Shown here one piece after another: positions 49,546 through 57,209 of a stretch of DNA of 64,000 nt. A model generated the notes under the pieces. That model saw nothing but the letters and a program-made list of their open reading frames with translations. It made no database searches and was not told the DNA's origin. The stretch is from NCBI RefSeq assembly GCF_001984825.2, contig NZ_CP043318.1, positions 4,092,001 to 4,156,000 of the forward strand, in the 5' to 3' direction. Each line of letters opens with the position of its first letter. Position 1 is the first letter of the stretch. Both the position numbers and the translations under genes were made by a program. The stretch is from Enterobacter chengduensis. Lineage in GTDB: Bacteria > Pseudomonadota > Gammaproteobacteria > Enterobacterales > Enterobacteriaceae.

Positions 49546-49856
49546 GATTTGTTCGCTCTACAGAATCGCCAAGATTTATAAGCAAGTACAGGCGGTTGTA
49601 TAAAAATTGCAACCGCTGCGCCACAAGAAAGGCCAATAGCGCCAGAGAAAACACTCTGCTCAGATGCGAACATCACAAGAAAAATGAATACAGCAAGGCA
49701 ACCGGATACAACCCACACGGCAAGAATAAATCGCCTGGCCAGGTCCCTGATTGCATTCCCCAACGTTCCACCATAGCTTTCAACGTTGTTCTTTATCTTC
49801 TTCAAATCCGATGGTGTAAAGCCAGAACTCAACAAAGCCTCATCAGTAACATCCAT
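49542..49856 (-). CDS. Small membrane protein, hypothetical
   Basis: A 104-aa protein from ATG 49856 with GGAGAGG upstream; an ATG at 49892 lacks a ribosome site. Residues 1-45 are soluble and charged (EALLSSGFTPSDLKKIKNNV). Two membrane segments cover about 45-65 (FILAVWVVSGCLAVFIFLVM) and 71-92. Its stop overlaps that of the DUF4225-like gene. It may protect against that gene's product, which is a guess from position and topology. Confidence 0.6.
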   Translation of the reverse strand: MDVTDEALLSSGFTPSDLKKIKNNVESYGGTLGNAIRDLARRFILAVWVVSGCLAVFIFLVMFASEQSVFSGAIGLSCGAAVAIFIQPPVLAYKSWRFCRANKS

Positions 49857-50255
49857 ATTGTCCTCTCCGCATTTCTTAACTGGCAATAGCACACATAATC
49901 ATATGTGATGAACTATACAGTAATCCACATGATGTTTGTGCAATGTATCAGATTTCAGACAATAGAAGCCATAAAGCCCCGTTAGTGGTACAAGCAACAA
50001 GCGGAACATAGCGACTGCATCAGGCCAACCTGGTTGGTTTCGCTTTGCGAAAGTCACCAGTGACCAAATCAGATTGTCAGAGGGATCACATCTTATCAGG
50101 GTGCTCGTGTACCTTTCGGAGCGTGAGCGAAGCGCTGGAAGGGCCTGCATATCGTGTGCAGGTACGTTTACCACTATACACCTGTTTACGCAGCCACAAG
50201 GCCGCACATCGGGCTTAAATGCGTATGATCAATCTGTTCAGGAGTTATGCCAGGT

Positions 50256-50399
50256 ATGCAGCTTTTTGTTCGTTGTTTTTGCTGTCGCGGTAAGAACCTG
50301 AACCACCGCCAGCGTGATGATATGCTCCCTTGTACCACAGACCAATCACGCGACAGGTGCGGGCGTAGAACAATGGGTAGTTTAAGTTGTACCTGCTAA
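50256..50399 (+). CDS. Possible cysteine-rich mini-protein
   Basis: A 47-aa frame beginning MQLFVRCFCCRGK and ending SLSCTC, with seven cysteines that could bind zinc. AGGAG lies 11 bases upstream of this ATG and 2 bases upstream of another in-frame ATG at 50247. The last third of the DNA also resembles the 5' half of tRNA-Gly, so the frame may be fortuitous. Confidence 0.25.
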   Translation: MQLFVRCFCCRGKNLNHRQRDDMLPCTTDQSRDRCGRRTMGSLSCTC

Positions 50400-50453
50400 A
50401 GCGGGGCAACGTAACTAGCTGCTAAATCATAACTTATTGATTGATCAGGAGAT

Positions 50454-50477
50454 TGGAGCGGGCGAAGGGAATCGAAC
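50454..50477 (-). repeat. Attachment site: 3' end of tRNA-Gly(CCC)
   Basis: The 24 bp from TGGAGCGGGCG to AATCGAAC are the complement of the last 24 nt (T-arm, acceptor stem, CCA) of the tRNA-Gly(CCC) gene glyU. Identity to the tRNA stops sharply at 50478. Integrase begins 71 bp to the right. The geometry predicts that the intact tRNA gene lies at the other end of the element, beyond 64000. In E. coli glyU lies in the same neighbourhood and is also an island hotspot. Confidence 0.8.
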
Positions 50478-50548
50478 AAAGAAGCCCAAGAGCCTTGAAA
50501 GATCTCAACATTGGTAGTTGATAGCGGAGATTTTAGAGGATCTTTCTC

Positions 50549-51730
50549 ATGTCTATCAAGGGCCAATCTTATCTTTATCCAACTTCGGAAGGGGTCTGGA
50601 TGTTTCAGATCTTCATTCCGGTGTACATGCGGCACATTTTCGGCGGGAAACGCCTGTACCGGAAATCGACGGGAACCAAAGACCTTAACGCCGCTAAACA
50701 CTTCCGCAATCACATGCTGATCGAGTGGAAGACACTCAAGGAACAGTATTCCCCAAACACGGAGGAACGGCGCATACAAAACGCCATAGCCGGATTGCAT
50801 AAGCAAACCACGCTACGCGCCCCACTCCAGACAGTGCCAACGTTAACCGCTATCCGCGATCAATACGCTGACAAGTACCGTGAAAAGCGCTCATTCTCCA
50901 CTCTCGCTAAATCAGCTCGTGCCGTAGAGGTGTTTCTTACTTCGCTTGACCGTGCAGACATTCAGATCACAGAGATCAGACGCTCACAAGTGGCAATGTT
51001 CATCAACCAGCAGGACAAGAAAGCCCCTCAAACCGTTCAGAATTGGCTAACATGCCTGGGAAGTCTGTACGAGTATGCGCGGAGGAGTTACGACGACATA
51101 ACACCAGATAACCCATTTCACGGTCACAACCTCGAAGCACGAGCCAGCATTGTTAGCTATGAACCATTTGAGCCTGACCAGATGCAAAAGCTACTTAATG
51201 CAGCAGAGCCGGAGATCAGGAACATCATCATTATGGGCCTGTATTCAGGATGCCGCCTTGATGAACTGGCAAGCCTAAAGAAATCAGAGATCCAGACGGT
51301 GGAAGGTGTACGGTGTTTCTACATCTCGAAGTCAAAGACGAAAGCGGGGATCAGGCATGTGCCTATTCACTCCCGACTTTCTGCGATTGTCGATGAATAC
51401 CTGAGACACGGTTACGGCGAATACCTATTCCCACACGCTAACAAGATAAACAGGAAGGATGGTAAGAAAGGGCCGTACTACTCCCAAAACTTCACAAGGC
51501 TGCGTGACAAGGTTTTGCCTACCGCTACAGACCGTCAATGTTTCCACAGCTTGCGCGGGATGTTCATCACCTGCTTAGACCGTGCTGGAGTGCAGGAAAC
51601 CAGAATCGGCAGTATCACCGGACACACTGAACAGAAAGCGAAAACCGAAGCATTCAGGACTTACAGCAAAGGCGCAGGGATGAAAGAACTAGCGGAGTAT
51701 GTGGGATTAGTCGCTTACAGCTTTCAGTAA
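50549..51730 (+). CDS. int: Tyrosine-type integrase of the element
   Basis: A 393-aa site-specific recombinase. An N-terminal arm-binding segment and a SAM-like core-binding domain span about 90-190. The catalytic domain has GLYSGCRLDELASLK (Arg near 232), a lysine in KTKAGIRHVPIHS, HSLRGMFIT (His-x-x-Arg near 332), GHTEQKA, and the tyrosine in FRTYSKGAG near 373. The catalytic set is complete. GAGGA lies upstream of ATG 50549. It catalyses integration at the adjacent tRNA-Gly site. Confidence 0.93.
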   Translation: MSIKGQSYLYPTSEGVWMFQIFIPVYMRHIFGGKRLYRKSTGTKDLNAAKHFRNHMLIEWKTLKEQYSPNTEERRIQNAIAGLHKQTTLRAPLQTVPTLTAIRDQYADKYREKRSFSTLAKSARAVEVFLTSLDRADIQITEIRRSQVAMFINQQDKKAPQTVQNWLTCLGSLYEYARRSYDDITPDNPFHGHNLEARASIVSYEPFEPDQMQKLLNAAEPEIRNIIIMGLYSGCRLDELASLKKSEIQTVEGVRCFYISKSKTKAGIRHVPIHSRLSAIVDEYLRHGYGEYLFPHANKINRKDGKKGPYYSQNFTRLRDKVLPTATDRQCFHSLRGMFITCLDRAGVQETRIGSITGHTEQKAKTEAFRTYSKGAGMKELAEYVGLVAYSFQ

Positions 51731-51732
51731 TT

Positions 51733-51752
51733 AAAGGGGGAGTCTCTCCCCC
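51733..51752. terminator. Hairpin between int and the convergent late operon
   Basis: GGGGGAG, TCT, CTCCCCC. On the minus strand it is followed by TTTAATT, so it probably ends the leftward late operon, and may also block int read-through. Confidence 0.65.
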
Positions 51753-51758
51753 AATGAA

Positions 51759-52037
51759 TCATTTATTCCATTCGTTTTGTATTTGATTCTCAACTGCTGG
51801 CAAAAGATTATACCAACTGGCAGAGTTATTTGTGGCATCAACGACAATCAACTTATCATCACTATCCATAGCCGCTCTGACTTTTTTTGCAGCATCTTCA
51901 ACAGAATAATTCGAATTAACATACCAATTGGACTCTGTGACTTTAGCCCAGTTACCCAAGGACTTAATAGCTTCGTGAACAGCAGGATAATCCTTAGTTT
52001 TGATGAGGTCATAGGTGACAAACAAATTATTAGCCAT
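51759..52037 (-). CDS. Cas2-like / SinR-family ferredoxin-fold protein
   Basis: A 92-aa protein. The N-terminal strand MANNLFVTYDLIKTKDYPAV has the aspartate after YD seen in Cas2 and VapD-type folds. A second strand, ESNWYVNSNYSVEDAAKKV, and a third, DDKLIVVDATNNSASWY, follow. Such SinR-annotated proteins are known outside CRISPR loci; no CRISPR array or Cas1 is present here. It is the last gene of the late operon, with GGAG eight bases before its ATG. The function is unknown; nuclease or toxin-like activity is possible. Confidence 0.7.
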   Translation of the reverse strand: MANNLFVTYDLIKTKDYPAVHEAIKSLGNWAKVTESNWYVNSNYSVEDAAKKVRAAMDSDDKLIVVDATNNSASWYNLLPAVENQIQNEWNK

Positions 52038-52093
52038 TACTTAAACTCCAGAGGTCAATAACTCAGCGCCTCTAAAGACGCTTTGAAATGTTT

Positions 52094-52222
52094 TTACTTT
52101 TTCCCTTTTTTAGAGGGAATTTTGACAGTTTCAGTTACCGTGGTGTGGGGACGGCGCTGTGCCTCTATTGGCTTTACGAACTGACCAGTGATCGCATCAC
52201 GAACTACTTTTTGTTTAGCCAT
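52094..52222 (-). CDS. 42-aa basic mini-protein
   Basis: It encodes MAKQKVVRDAITGQFVKP and ends IPSKKGKK, with GAGGTG seven bases upstream of ATG 52222. It is strongly basic at the C terminus and has no cysteine. It lies between the 39-aa and Cas2-like genes in a tight leftward operon. Similar small proteins with an AITGQFV core occur in enterobacterial mobile elements. The role is unknown. Confidence 0.7.
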   Translation of the reverse strand: MAKQKVVRDAITGQFVKPIEAQRRPHTTVTETVKIPSKKGKK

Positions 52223-52236
52223 AAAAACACCTCATC

Positions 52237-52356
52237 TTAGAAAAAGATTGAATTGCTTACCCTTGTAAGATTAAGGGGTAAACGAAGCGGCGTCAAACCA
52301 AAAATACAACATGTATGCACGATCAATAAAAAACAATACAAGATGTGGTTATCCAT
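52237..52356 (-). CDS. 39-aa hydrophobic mini-protein
   Basis: It starts MDNHILYCFLLIVHTCCIFG six bases after AAGGAG and ends SNSIFF. It begins 15 bp past the tape-measure stop and ends 14 bp before the next start, so it fits the operon. Residues 4-22 could span a membrane. It may be a small lysis or membrane protein, but no family is recognised. Confidence 0.55.
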   Translation of the reverse strand: MDNHILYCFLLIVHTCCIFGLTPLRLPLNLTRVSNSIFF

Positions 52357-52371
52357 CACATTCTCCTTGCA

Positions 52372-54240
52372 TCATCCCCCTGTAGAAGATTGACCGCTTA
52401 ACGCTGACAACGTGAGCGATTGCATGAAGCTGGCTTGTGAGGCTCTCGCCTGGAAATCGACATAATCAGCAAGGCGCGAAGCGTCACTCTGAATTGTTAG
52501 CGGTACTTGTGGCGCTACTGTCAGATTAAACACTGGTGCAAGGTTGTACGCTGGCGCGTTACCGTTGGTTAGTGACATTGCAGAACCACGAAGAGAATCA
52601 CCATTTAGGCTGTATTGATTTGCCGCTGTTCCAGCATTACCACCACCAACGCCTAACCAATCCATGATAGCTGGCCCCACTGAACGGGTATCAAATCCGG
52701 TAGAGTTTTGAATCTGATCGGCAACCCAATTTGCTGAATCTCCCACAGCACCATCGTAGAGAGCCTGGGCCGCTGACTTATCTTTATCAGCAAACCAATC
52801 AGGGAAACGAGAGCGAAGCCCAGCATTCAGATCAGACACTACGCCGGAAATCTCACCAACAAAGCCCGTCACCTGTTTAGCCAGATCTCCTAATCCCTCT
52901 CCAAGCATTCCAGCCGATTCGGTGATCACTTTGGTGTTCTTCACGAGGTCATCACCGCCATCAGCAAAACCTTTCATGAAGCCAGTGAACAGGCTGTTAT
53001 CAACGCCATTCATCAGATTACCCATTGCAACGGTTAGATCGCCGTAAGCATAGGTTTGTTTGATCTGTTCATCGTTAAGGGTTTGACCACTCTCTACAAG
53101 GGTTTTCAACGTCTTGCTAAACTGCGCACCATTATTCATAAAAGCATCGGTGTAATGTGCAAGGTCATCTCCAAAATCCTCGATCAGATGCCCGATAGAT
53201 GCCTGAGACATTCCACGGCGCTGACCTTCGTTAACAGTGGCTTGAATGAAATCTAACGGGTTATCCTGGTACTGGGCGATCTGCTTCTTGTTCCAGCCGA
53301 ACAGGTTCATAACGTTGTCTATAGCTCCGTTACCACCTTTCCATTTACCTGATTTCTGATCAAATGCGGAGTTTGTAACCGATTCTCCCAAACGCTCGCG
53401 CACGTCTTTGAAATTGTCCGTCACCTTGTCTACAGATGCGCTGTCTATACCATGTTGCTGTCCGTAAGCTACAAGGGCTTTAACAGCATTTGGATTAGTT
53501 TTAACCAGTGCTGACTTTCTAACTAGATCAAGGTTTTCATTACCTTTGTCACGAATACGAGACAGGACACCTGCCCCGCCAGCAAATGCAGCAGTTGCCC
53601 CGATTAAGCCCACTCCACCGCCGATGATGCCGTTTATACCTCTTTCTTTAATGCCCTTTGCAGCCCCTGCATAGTCTGTTTTCTTAGCATGGCGTATTGC
53701 CGCCGCCTGAGCCTGAGTGGAAGCTGTCACCTTAGCTTGTAACGCTGCTTCACGACGCATAAGAGCTATGCGTTCGCGTAGCTCATAGTTCATCTTCTGG
53801 CTACTAATCTGACCGTTACGGAAAAGCTCTGTCTGCTCACGCGCAAACTTTGCGAATTGGTATTGCTTAGCAGGATCAATGCCGTATTTCCCGGCTATGC
53901 CTTTCATCTGTAGATTAGCACTGCGGAATTTAAGATCGGCTGTTTCATTACGTTTGGCAATCTTCGCCGCTTCCCTGGCTTGCGCTTTCCCTGCCTTTTC
54001 TGCCTGGCGTTGCTGTTTTAAATCACTGGGCGTTTTAGGAAGGGTGGATTTTGAATCCGCTATTTGTTCCCGCGCTTTAGCTCTACGTTGCTTTTGAGCC
54101 TGAAAACGAATTTTGGGATCTTTAATCTTAGAAAAATGGCGTTGAAGATCATCGGCGGCTTTTTTAGCCTGTGCTATGTCTTCCTTCGAAACTTTGAACT
54201 CAACGGTGTTTACTATACGTGAGGCATTTATTTCAAGCAT
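52372..54240 (-). CDS. Phage tail tape-measure-like protein
   Basis: A 622-aa protein. The N-terminal 190 residues are charged and helical (coiled-coil like, many KA/QA repeats). A hydrophobic glycine-rich segment near 206-228 (GIIGGGVGLIGATAAFAGGA) follows. The C terminus, FNLTVAPQVPLTIQSDASRL, resembles the end of lambdoid tape-measure proteins. ATG 54240 has AAGG at good distance; a GTG at 54246 is too close to it. A true tape measure of this size would imply a tail near 90 nm, yet no tail tube or baseplate genes are seen. Confidence 0.65.
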   Translation of the reverse strand: MLEINASRIVNTVEFKVSKEDIAQAKKAADDLQRHFSKIKDPKIRFQAQKQRRAKAREQIADSKSTLPKTPSDLKQQRQAEKAGKAQAREAAKIAKRNETADLKFRSANLQMKGIAGKYGIDPAKQYQFAKFAREQTELFRNGQISSQKMNYELRERIALMRREAALQAKVTASTQAQAAAIRHAKKTDYAGAAKGIKERGINGIIGGGVGLIGATAAFAGGAGVLSRIRDKGNENLDLVRKSALVKTNPNAVKALVAYGQQHGIDSASVDKVTDNFKDVRERLGESVTNSAFDQKSGKWKGGNGAIDNVMNLFGWNKKQIAQYQDNPLDFIQATVNEGQRRGMSQASIGHLIEDFGDDLAHYTDAFMNNGAQFSKTLKTLVESGQTLNDEQIKQTYAYGDLTVAMGNLMNGVDNSLFTGFMKGFADGGDDLVKNTKVITESAGMLGEGLGDLAKQVTGFVGEISGVVSDLNAGLRSRFPDWFADKDKSAAQALYDGAVGDSANWVADQIQNSTGFDTRSVGPAIMDWLGVGGGNAGTAANQYSLNGDSLRGSAMSLTNGNAPAYNLAPVFNLTVAPQVPLTIQSDASRLADYVDFQARASQASFMQSLTLSALSGQSSTGG

Positions 54241-54433
54241 CAGCACCGCCTTTCTGATCTAAAAAATGATGAATCGCTTGCTCTACAGTTTCACCACGAA
54301 AAATACGTTGTCTCACGCCGTTATAGTCAACACCTAATAGTCTGCAAATAGCAGCAACATTTAATAAGCCTTCGGCATCAGAGGCCGATAATTGAACATG
54401 CAGCCCTCTTGCAGATTTCAAAATTAATTGCAT
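54233..54433 (-). CDS. Small helix-turn-helix protein
   Basis: A 66-aa protein with GAGGAAAG before its ATG. Residues 23-60 (GLLNVAAICRLLGVDYNGVR followed by RIFRGETVEQAIHHFL) match the phage HTH pattern ending R-x-x-RG-x3-E-x-AI. It overlaps the tape-measure gene start by 8 bp and may be a local regulator. Confidence 0.6.
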   Translation of the reverse strand: MQLILKSARGLHVQLSASDAEGLLNVAAICRLLGVDYNGVRQRIFRGETVEQAIHHFLDQKGGADA

Positions 54434-54462
54434 CTATCTTTCCTCATTCTGGAATAGAAAAT

Positions 54463-54519
54463 AAAAAAGGGGCAAGGGCTGGCGCATTTGCTTTGCGTGT
54501 TCCAGTTCCCTTCGCCCCT
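54463..54519 (-). terminator. Strong terminator after the capsid gene
   Basis: The minus strand reads AGGGGCGAAGGG, an inner CTGG/CCAG stem, CCCTTGCCCCT and six T. It lies 55 bp past the capsid stop and separates it from the HTH and tape-measure genes. Confidence 0.85.
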
Positions 54520-54573
54520 GATTGAAAAGCTCTTCTGTTATTTCCAGACGGGAAGAACTACCGTCTACGCTCA

Positions 54574-55611
54574 TTATTCTGAGACAGTACCGAAAATGAT
54601 CGCTTGAGGCACATTAACAATCGGCAGATAGCTACACTCTGTAGCCACTTCTGGGAAGCCCCAACGCTGATCAACAATCACATACTGGTGATACAGATCC
54701 GCGCCTTTGCCTTGTGTCGCATGGCGAACACCAACACCAGAGTGAAGAACGTAAGCGTTAGATTCAGGAGCCATTACCGGAATACTCACGAACGAATCAA
54801 CACCAATACGATCAGTAACCAGAGAGTAGCCTGTCACATCGATCACGGTGACACCGTTCAGTGTCCAGGTTTCGAAAGCAGGGTTTGTGCCTTTCGTGCG
54901 GGTGTAGAAATTGTCGCCCTGCTCCAGAGGGAGCGTATACACCATGAAATCCTTCACTGATGGGTGGTAGCGTAGCGCTACGGCTGCTTTGCCGGAGGCC
55001 AGGATCACCGCGCCTTGTTTGGCCTGTGCCAGTCCTGAGCCAAGTTTCACATTCTGAACACGTCCGATCTCGCTTAGTTGCTGGAACACATTAGCGTCTG
55101 CGCTAATGTCCATCGTGTATGTGGTTTTGCTACCGCCAGCAAGGAAATCAAGATCGCCCTGTCCGGCGAATTGAGAATTAACACGAAGCCCTAATAGTGC
55201 TTCTACAAGGTCAACCTCTACCGTGTTACTCACCTGTGCATACTGCGCATCGCTGAAATCGTTAATCGCGAGGGTAATTTGATCAGCAGTGTCTACGGTT
55301 CCACGCGCTTTATACTGCTCAAGGTCACGAGAGGTGACAGAGTTTAAAGAGTTAGTGTATTTAAGCTGATAGAGGGCATTGGTAAATTCTGGGCGTTCTG
55401 CACTGTTCCAATCTGACTGTGCATAGGGCATCTTTTCAGGTGCAACGAGATTTTTCACATCTGTGATTTTCTCAAGAGCGATTGAGTTAACGTCGTGATG
55501 TTCAACACGGAACAAATTTAAATTTGTGACGATCTGGTTTAGTTGAGTAGAGAATGTAAACGGGCTGGCAAAGTCGTACATGTTGCCAGAAAATAAATCT
55601 GAATAAGCCAT
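54574..55611 (-). CDS. Major capsid protein, gpE-like (HK97 fold)
   Basis: A 345-aa protein. It starts MAYSDLFSGNMYDFASPFTF, has a long charged spine-helix region near 95-150, and a domain with GKAAVALRYHPSVKDFMVYT and WTLNGVTVIDVTGY that fits the lambda gpE-type capsid family. It ends PIVNVPQAIIFGTVSE. It follows the decoration-like gene by 18 bp, the usual D-E order. No capsid protease is adjacent, and the sequence gives no clear scaffold. Family assignment is from pattern, not from a search. Confidence 0.75.
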   Translation of the reverse strand: MAYSDLFSGNMYDFASPFTFSTQLNQIVTNLNLFRVEHHDVNSIALEKITDVKNLVAPEKMPYAQSDWNSAERPEFTNALYQLKYTNSLNSVTSRDLEQYKARGTVDTADQITLAINDFSDAQYAQVSNTVEVDLVEALLGLRVNSQFAGQGDLDFLAGGSKTTYTMDISADANVFQQLSEIGRVQNVKLGSGLAQAKQGAVILASGKAAVALRYHPSVKDFMVYTLPLEQGDNFYTRTKGTNPAFETWTLNGVTVIDVTGYSLVTDRIGVDSFVSIPVMAPESNAYVLHSGVGVRHATQGKGADLYHQYVIVDQRWGFPEVATECSYLPIVNVPQAIIFGTVSE

Positions 55612-55629
55612 TCTTATTATTATCCTTAA

Positions 55630-56007
55630 TTAGGTGGTGCGTAGAGCTACGGTGTCGTAGTCTGTGAAAGTAAAGCCAAGAGTCGCTAATTGCGCTTGAG
55701 CCAGAGATTTATTCAGGCTTCCAAATTCAACGCCAACCAGGGCTAAAATAGTATGCTCTGGAGAAGCTACAATAAACGCCTTATCACCAGCGCTTGCAGG
55801 TTCTACGACAACATACGCAATGTCACCGGGGGCGGTAGCTTTCGCACCTGTAGCGTCTACAAGGTCGCCAACAATGAGATCGGCAGGAATACCGGATTCC
55901 ACGCGGATCAGCTTATCCTGCATAATTGCATCACTTGCGTGAGCGATGATTTTATAACGGGCGTGGCTGTTATTCCCGTTAAGAGTTTCAAATGTTCCAA
56001 ATTGCAT
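55630..56007 (-). CDS. Capsid decoration-like protein
   Basis: A 125-aa beta-rich protein. It contains ADLIVGDLVDATGAKATAPG and DIAYVVVEPASAGDKAFIV, the pattern of head-decoration or cement proteins encoded just before the capsid gene. It ends with a helical GSLNKSLAQAQLATLGF. There are 4 bp between the upstream stop and its start. Confidence 0.65.
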   Translation of the reverse strand: MQFGTFETLNGNNSHARYKIIAHASDAIMQDKLIRVESGIPADLIVGDLVDATGAKATAPGDIAYVVVEPASAGDKAFIVASPEHTILALVGVEFGSLNKSLAQAQLATLGFTFTDYDTVALRTT

Positions 56008-56010
56008 TGG

Positions 56011-56235
56011 TTATTTTCCTTTTGCTAATAGTTTTAATCGTTCCTCAAGCCCTGATGATGGGTGAGGGGTATTTGATTTTGTGATCGTGGCGGTAGGCCA
56101 GAATTTTTCTGTAGCCGCTCGAATCTCTTCGACACTTACGCCTAATACATGCGCCGCCTGTTTCATCATCTTTTCAGTGAGGACAAGTGAAGAGGATTTG
56201 TGAGTGATCACGCGGTCATAGTTCATCAGAAACAT
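56011..56235 (-). CDS. 74-aa protein at head of the capsid operon
   Basis: It begins MFLMNYDRVITHKSSSLVLT, with AAGGA ten bases upstream. The middle, MMKQAAHVLGVSVEEIRAAT, is helical and HTH-like, and the tail is basic (GLEERLKLLAKGK). It is the first gene of the structural operon, where portal, scaffold or protease genes would normally be. The role is unknown. Confidence 0.55.
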   Translation of the reverse strand: MFLMNYDRVITHKSSSLVLTEKMMKQAAHVLGVSVEEIRAATEKFWPTATITKSNTPHPSSGLEERLKLLAKGK

Positions 56236-56269
56236 GAAGAAGTTTCCTTATCGTAACTTTTTTGTTTAT

Positions 56270-56302
56270 AGGAGATAAAAATAAACCCCAGTGAAGGGGC
56301 TT
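56270..56302 (-). terminator. Terminator in the capsid-operon leader
   Basis: The minus strand reads AAGCCCC, TTCACT, GGGGTTT, then ATTTTTATC. It lies 35 bp before the first structural gene, so read-through would need antitermination or a weak terminator. Confidence 0.6.
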
Positions 56303-56826
56303 ATGGGGAGGCTGGCAATCTTAGGAGGAAATCCAGCCCTAACTATTAAACGTGTTTCCACGCTGGCAATAATAGTCAGTGGAATCTCATTAACTACTCA
56401 ACCTTTCGGGAAGCTCAATAATTAATAAGAGGGGTGCTTACATTACTGTAAGCTACAGGCAAACCATTATTCAAACACCTGATCATGTAGACATGAAACA
56501 GTTTCCCATTCATTTAAATAATGTCGTCTGACAACTACACGTTGTTATAAACAAAGTTATAGCTGTAAAGAGCGGAATTGCTCTTCTATAAAATCACTCG
56601 TTGTGAATTATTGCTTTCAAAGGGAAGGTGTTCTCCACCGGATACCCCCTATTTATTGAGAAGAGGCAATAAATAAGGCAGTGGAGAATCCTTGCCAGAA
56701 ACAAACGAAACGTAGCAATAAAGAACACAACCAAAAATCAAGAGGAATGATTTTAGAGAAGAGGGCTATACCTACAAGGGGAGGAATAGCTATCTATGGG
56801 AGAAGTGATTCAAATACTTACCCTAT
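56270..56826 (-). ncRNA. Hairpin-rich leader RNA upstream of the capsid operon
   Basis: About 555 nt between the promoter at 56833 and the terminator at 56270, without an open frame. The strongest folds are a nested pair at about 56630-56690 (TTCTCCAC/GTGGAGAA enclosing TATTTATTG/CAATAAATA), GCTTACA-N4-TGTAAGC at 56437-56454, AGAGC/GCTCT near 56570-56585, CGTG/CACG near 56351, and GGCTGG/CCAGCC near 56311-56338. Three loops or linkers on the minus strand carry CCTCC, an anti-Shine-Dalgarno-like motif. It may be a processed sRNA or an antitermination target. No known RNA family was recognised. Confidence 0.5.
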
Positions 56827-56832
56827 AACTCC

Positions 56833-56861
56833 ATTATGACATAAAAAGCACAATAAGTCAA
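56833..56861 (-). promoter_or_regulatory. Strong promoter for the capsid operon leader
   Basis: On the minus strand the -35 is TTGACT (56856-56861) and the -10 is CATAAT (56833-56838), with 17-bp spacing. It lies just past the end of the 110-aa gene and points to the structural genes. Confidence 0.75.
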
Positions 56862-56876
56862 TACATTTCGTAACTT

Positions 56877-57209
56877 TTATGTTATGACGTATTCCTCTGT
56901 AATACCTGAGGCTTTTAATTCTTCAATAATTTCATCAACTTGCTCTTTAACATCCTGAATGCTTGCTACAAGTTCGTTAAGCTCTTCCAGCAATGCCGGA
57001 TCATCCTGTAGCCCTTCAACCTGCATACAAGCTGTAGAGATGCTCCCTAACTCGCTACAAGCCGTCATCATAAGCGCCACCACCTGCATCAGGCTTTGCG
57101 GTGTTCTGTCTCTCTGCATGGTGTTTACAGCTTCCAGGAGTGGGGCGTGATGTTCATAGTGGAATTGGTGCAGGACGTCTGTTAGCCATTCAGGGTGATT
57201 ATTCTGCAT
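56877..57209 (-). CDS. 110-aa helical protein, early operon
   Basis: From ATG 57209 (MQNNHPEWLTDVLHQFHYEH), overlapping the upstream stop by 11 bp, with GGAG nine bases upstream. Residues 70-105 form a charged, likely coiled-coil, helix (LLEELNELVASIQDVKEQVD). The longer frame from 57287 overlaps the previous gene heavily and is less likely. No family is recognised. Confidence 0.6.
   Translation of the reverse strand: MQNNHPEWLTDVLHQFHYEHHAPLLEAVNTMQRDRTPQSLMQVVALMMTACSELGSISTACMQVEGLQDDPALLEELNELVASIQDVKEQVDEIIEELKASGITEEYVIT

Noticed and set aside
50359..50477. A functional tRNA-Gly gene at the left end
   Set aside because: The 5'-like and 3'-like pieces are on opposite strands, and the anticodon and T arms are absent.
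56270..56826. Leader considered as a CsrA-sponge RNA on the plus strand
   Set aside because: Several loops carry GGA, but GGA is not clearly enriched over chance (about 12 in 600 nt) and the promoter and flanking genes point to the minus strand.
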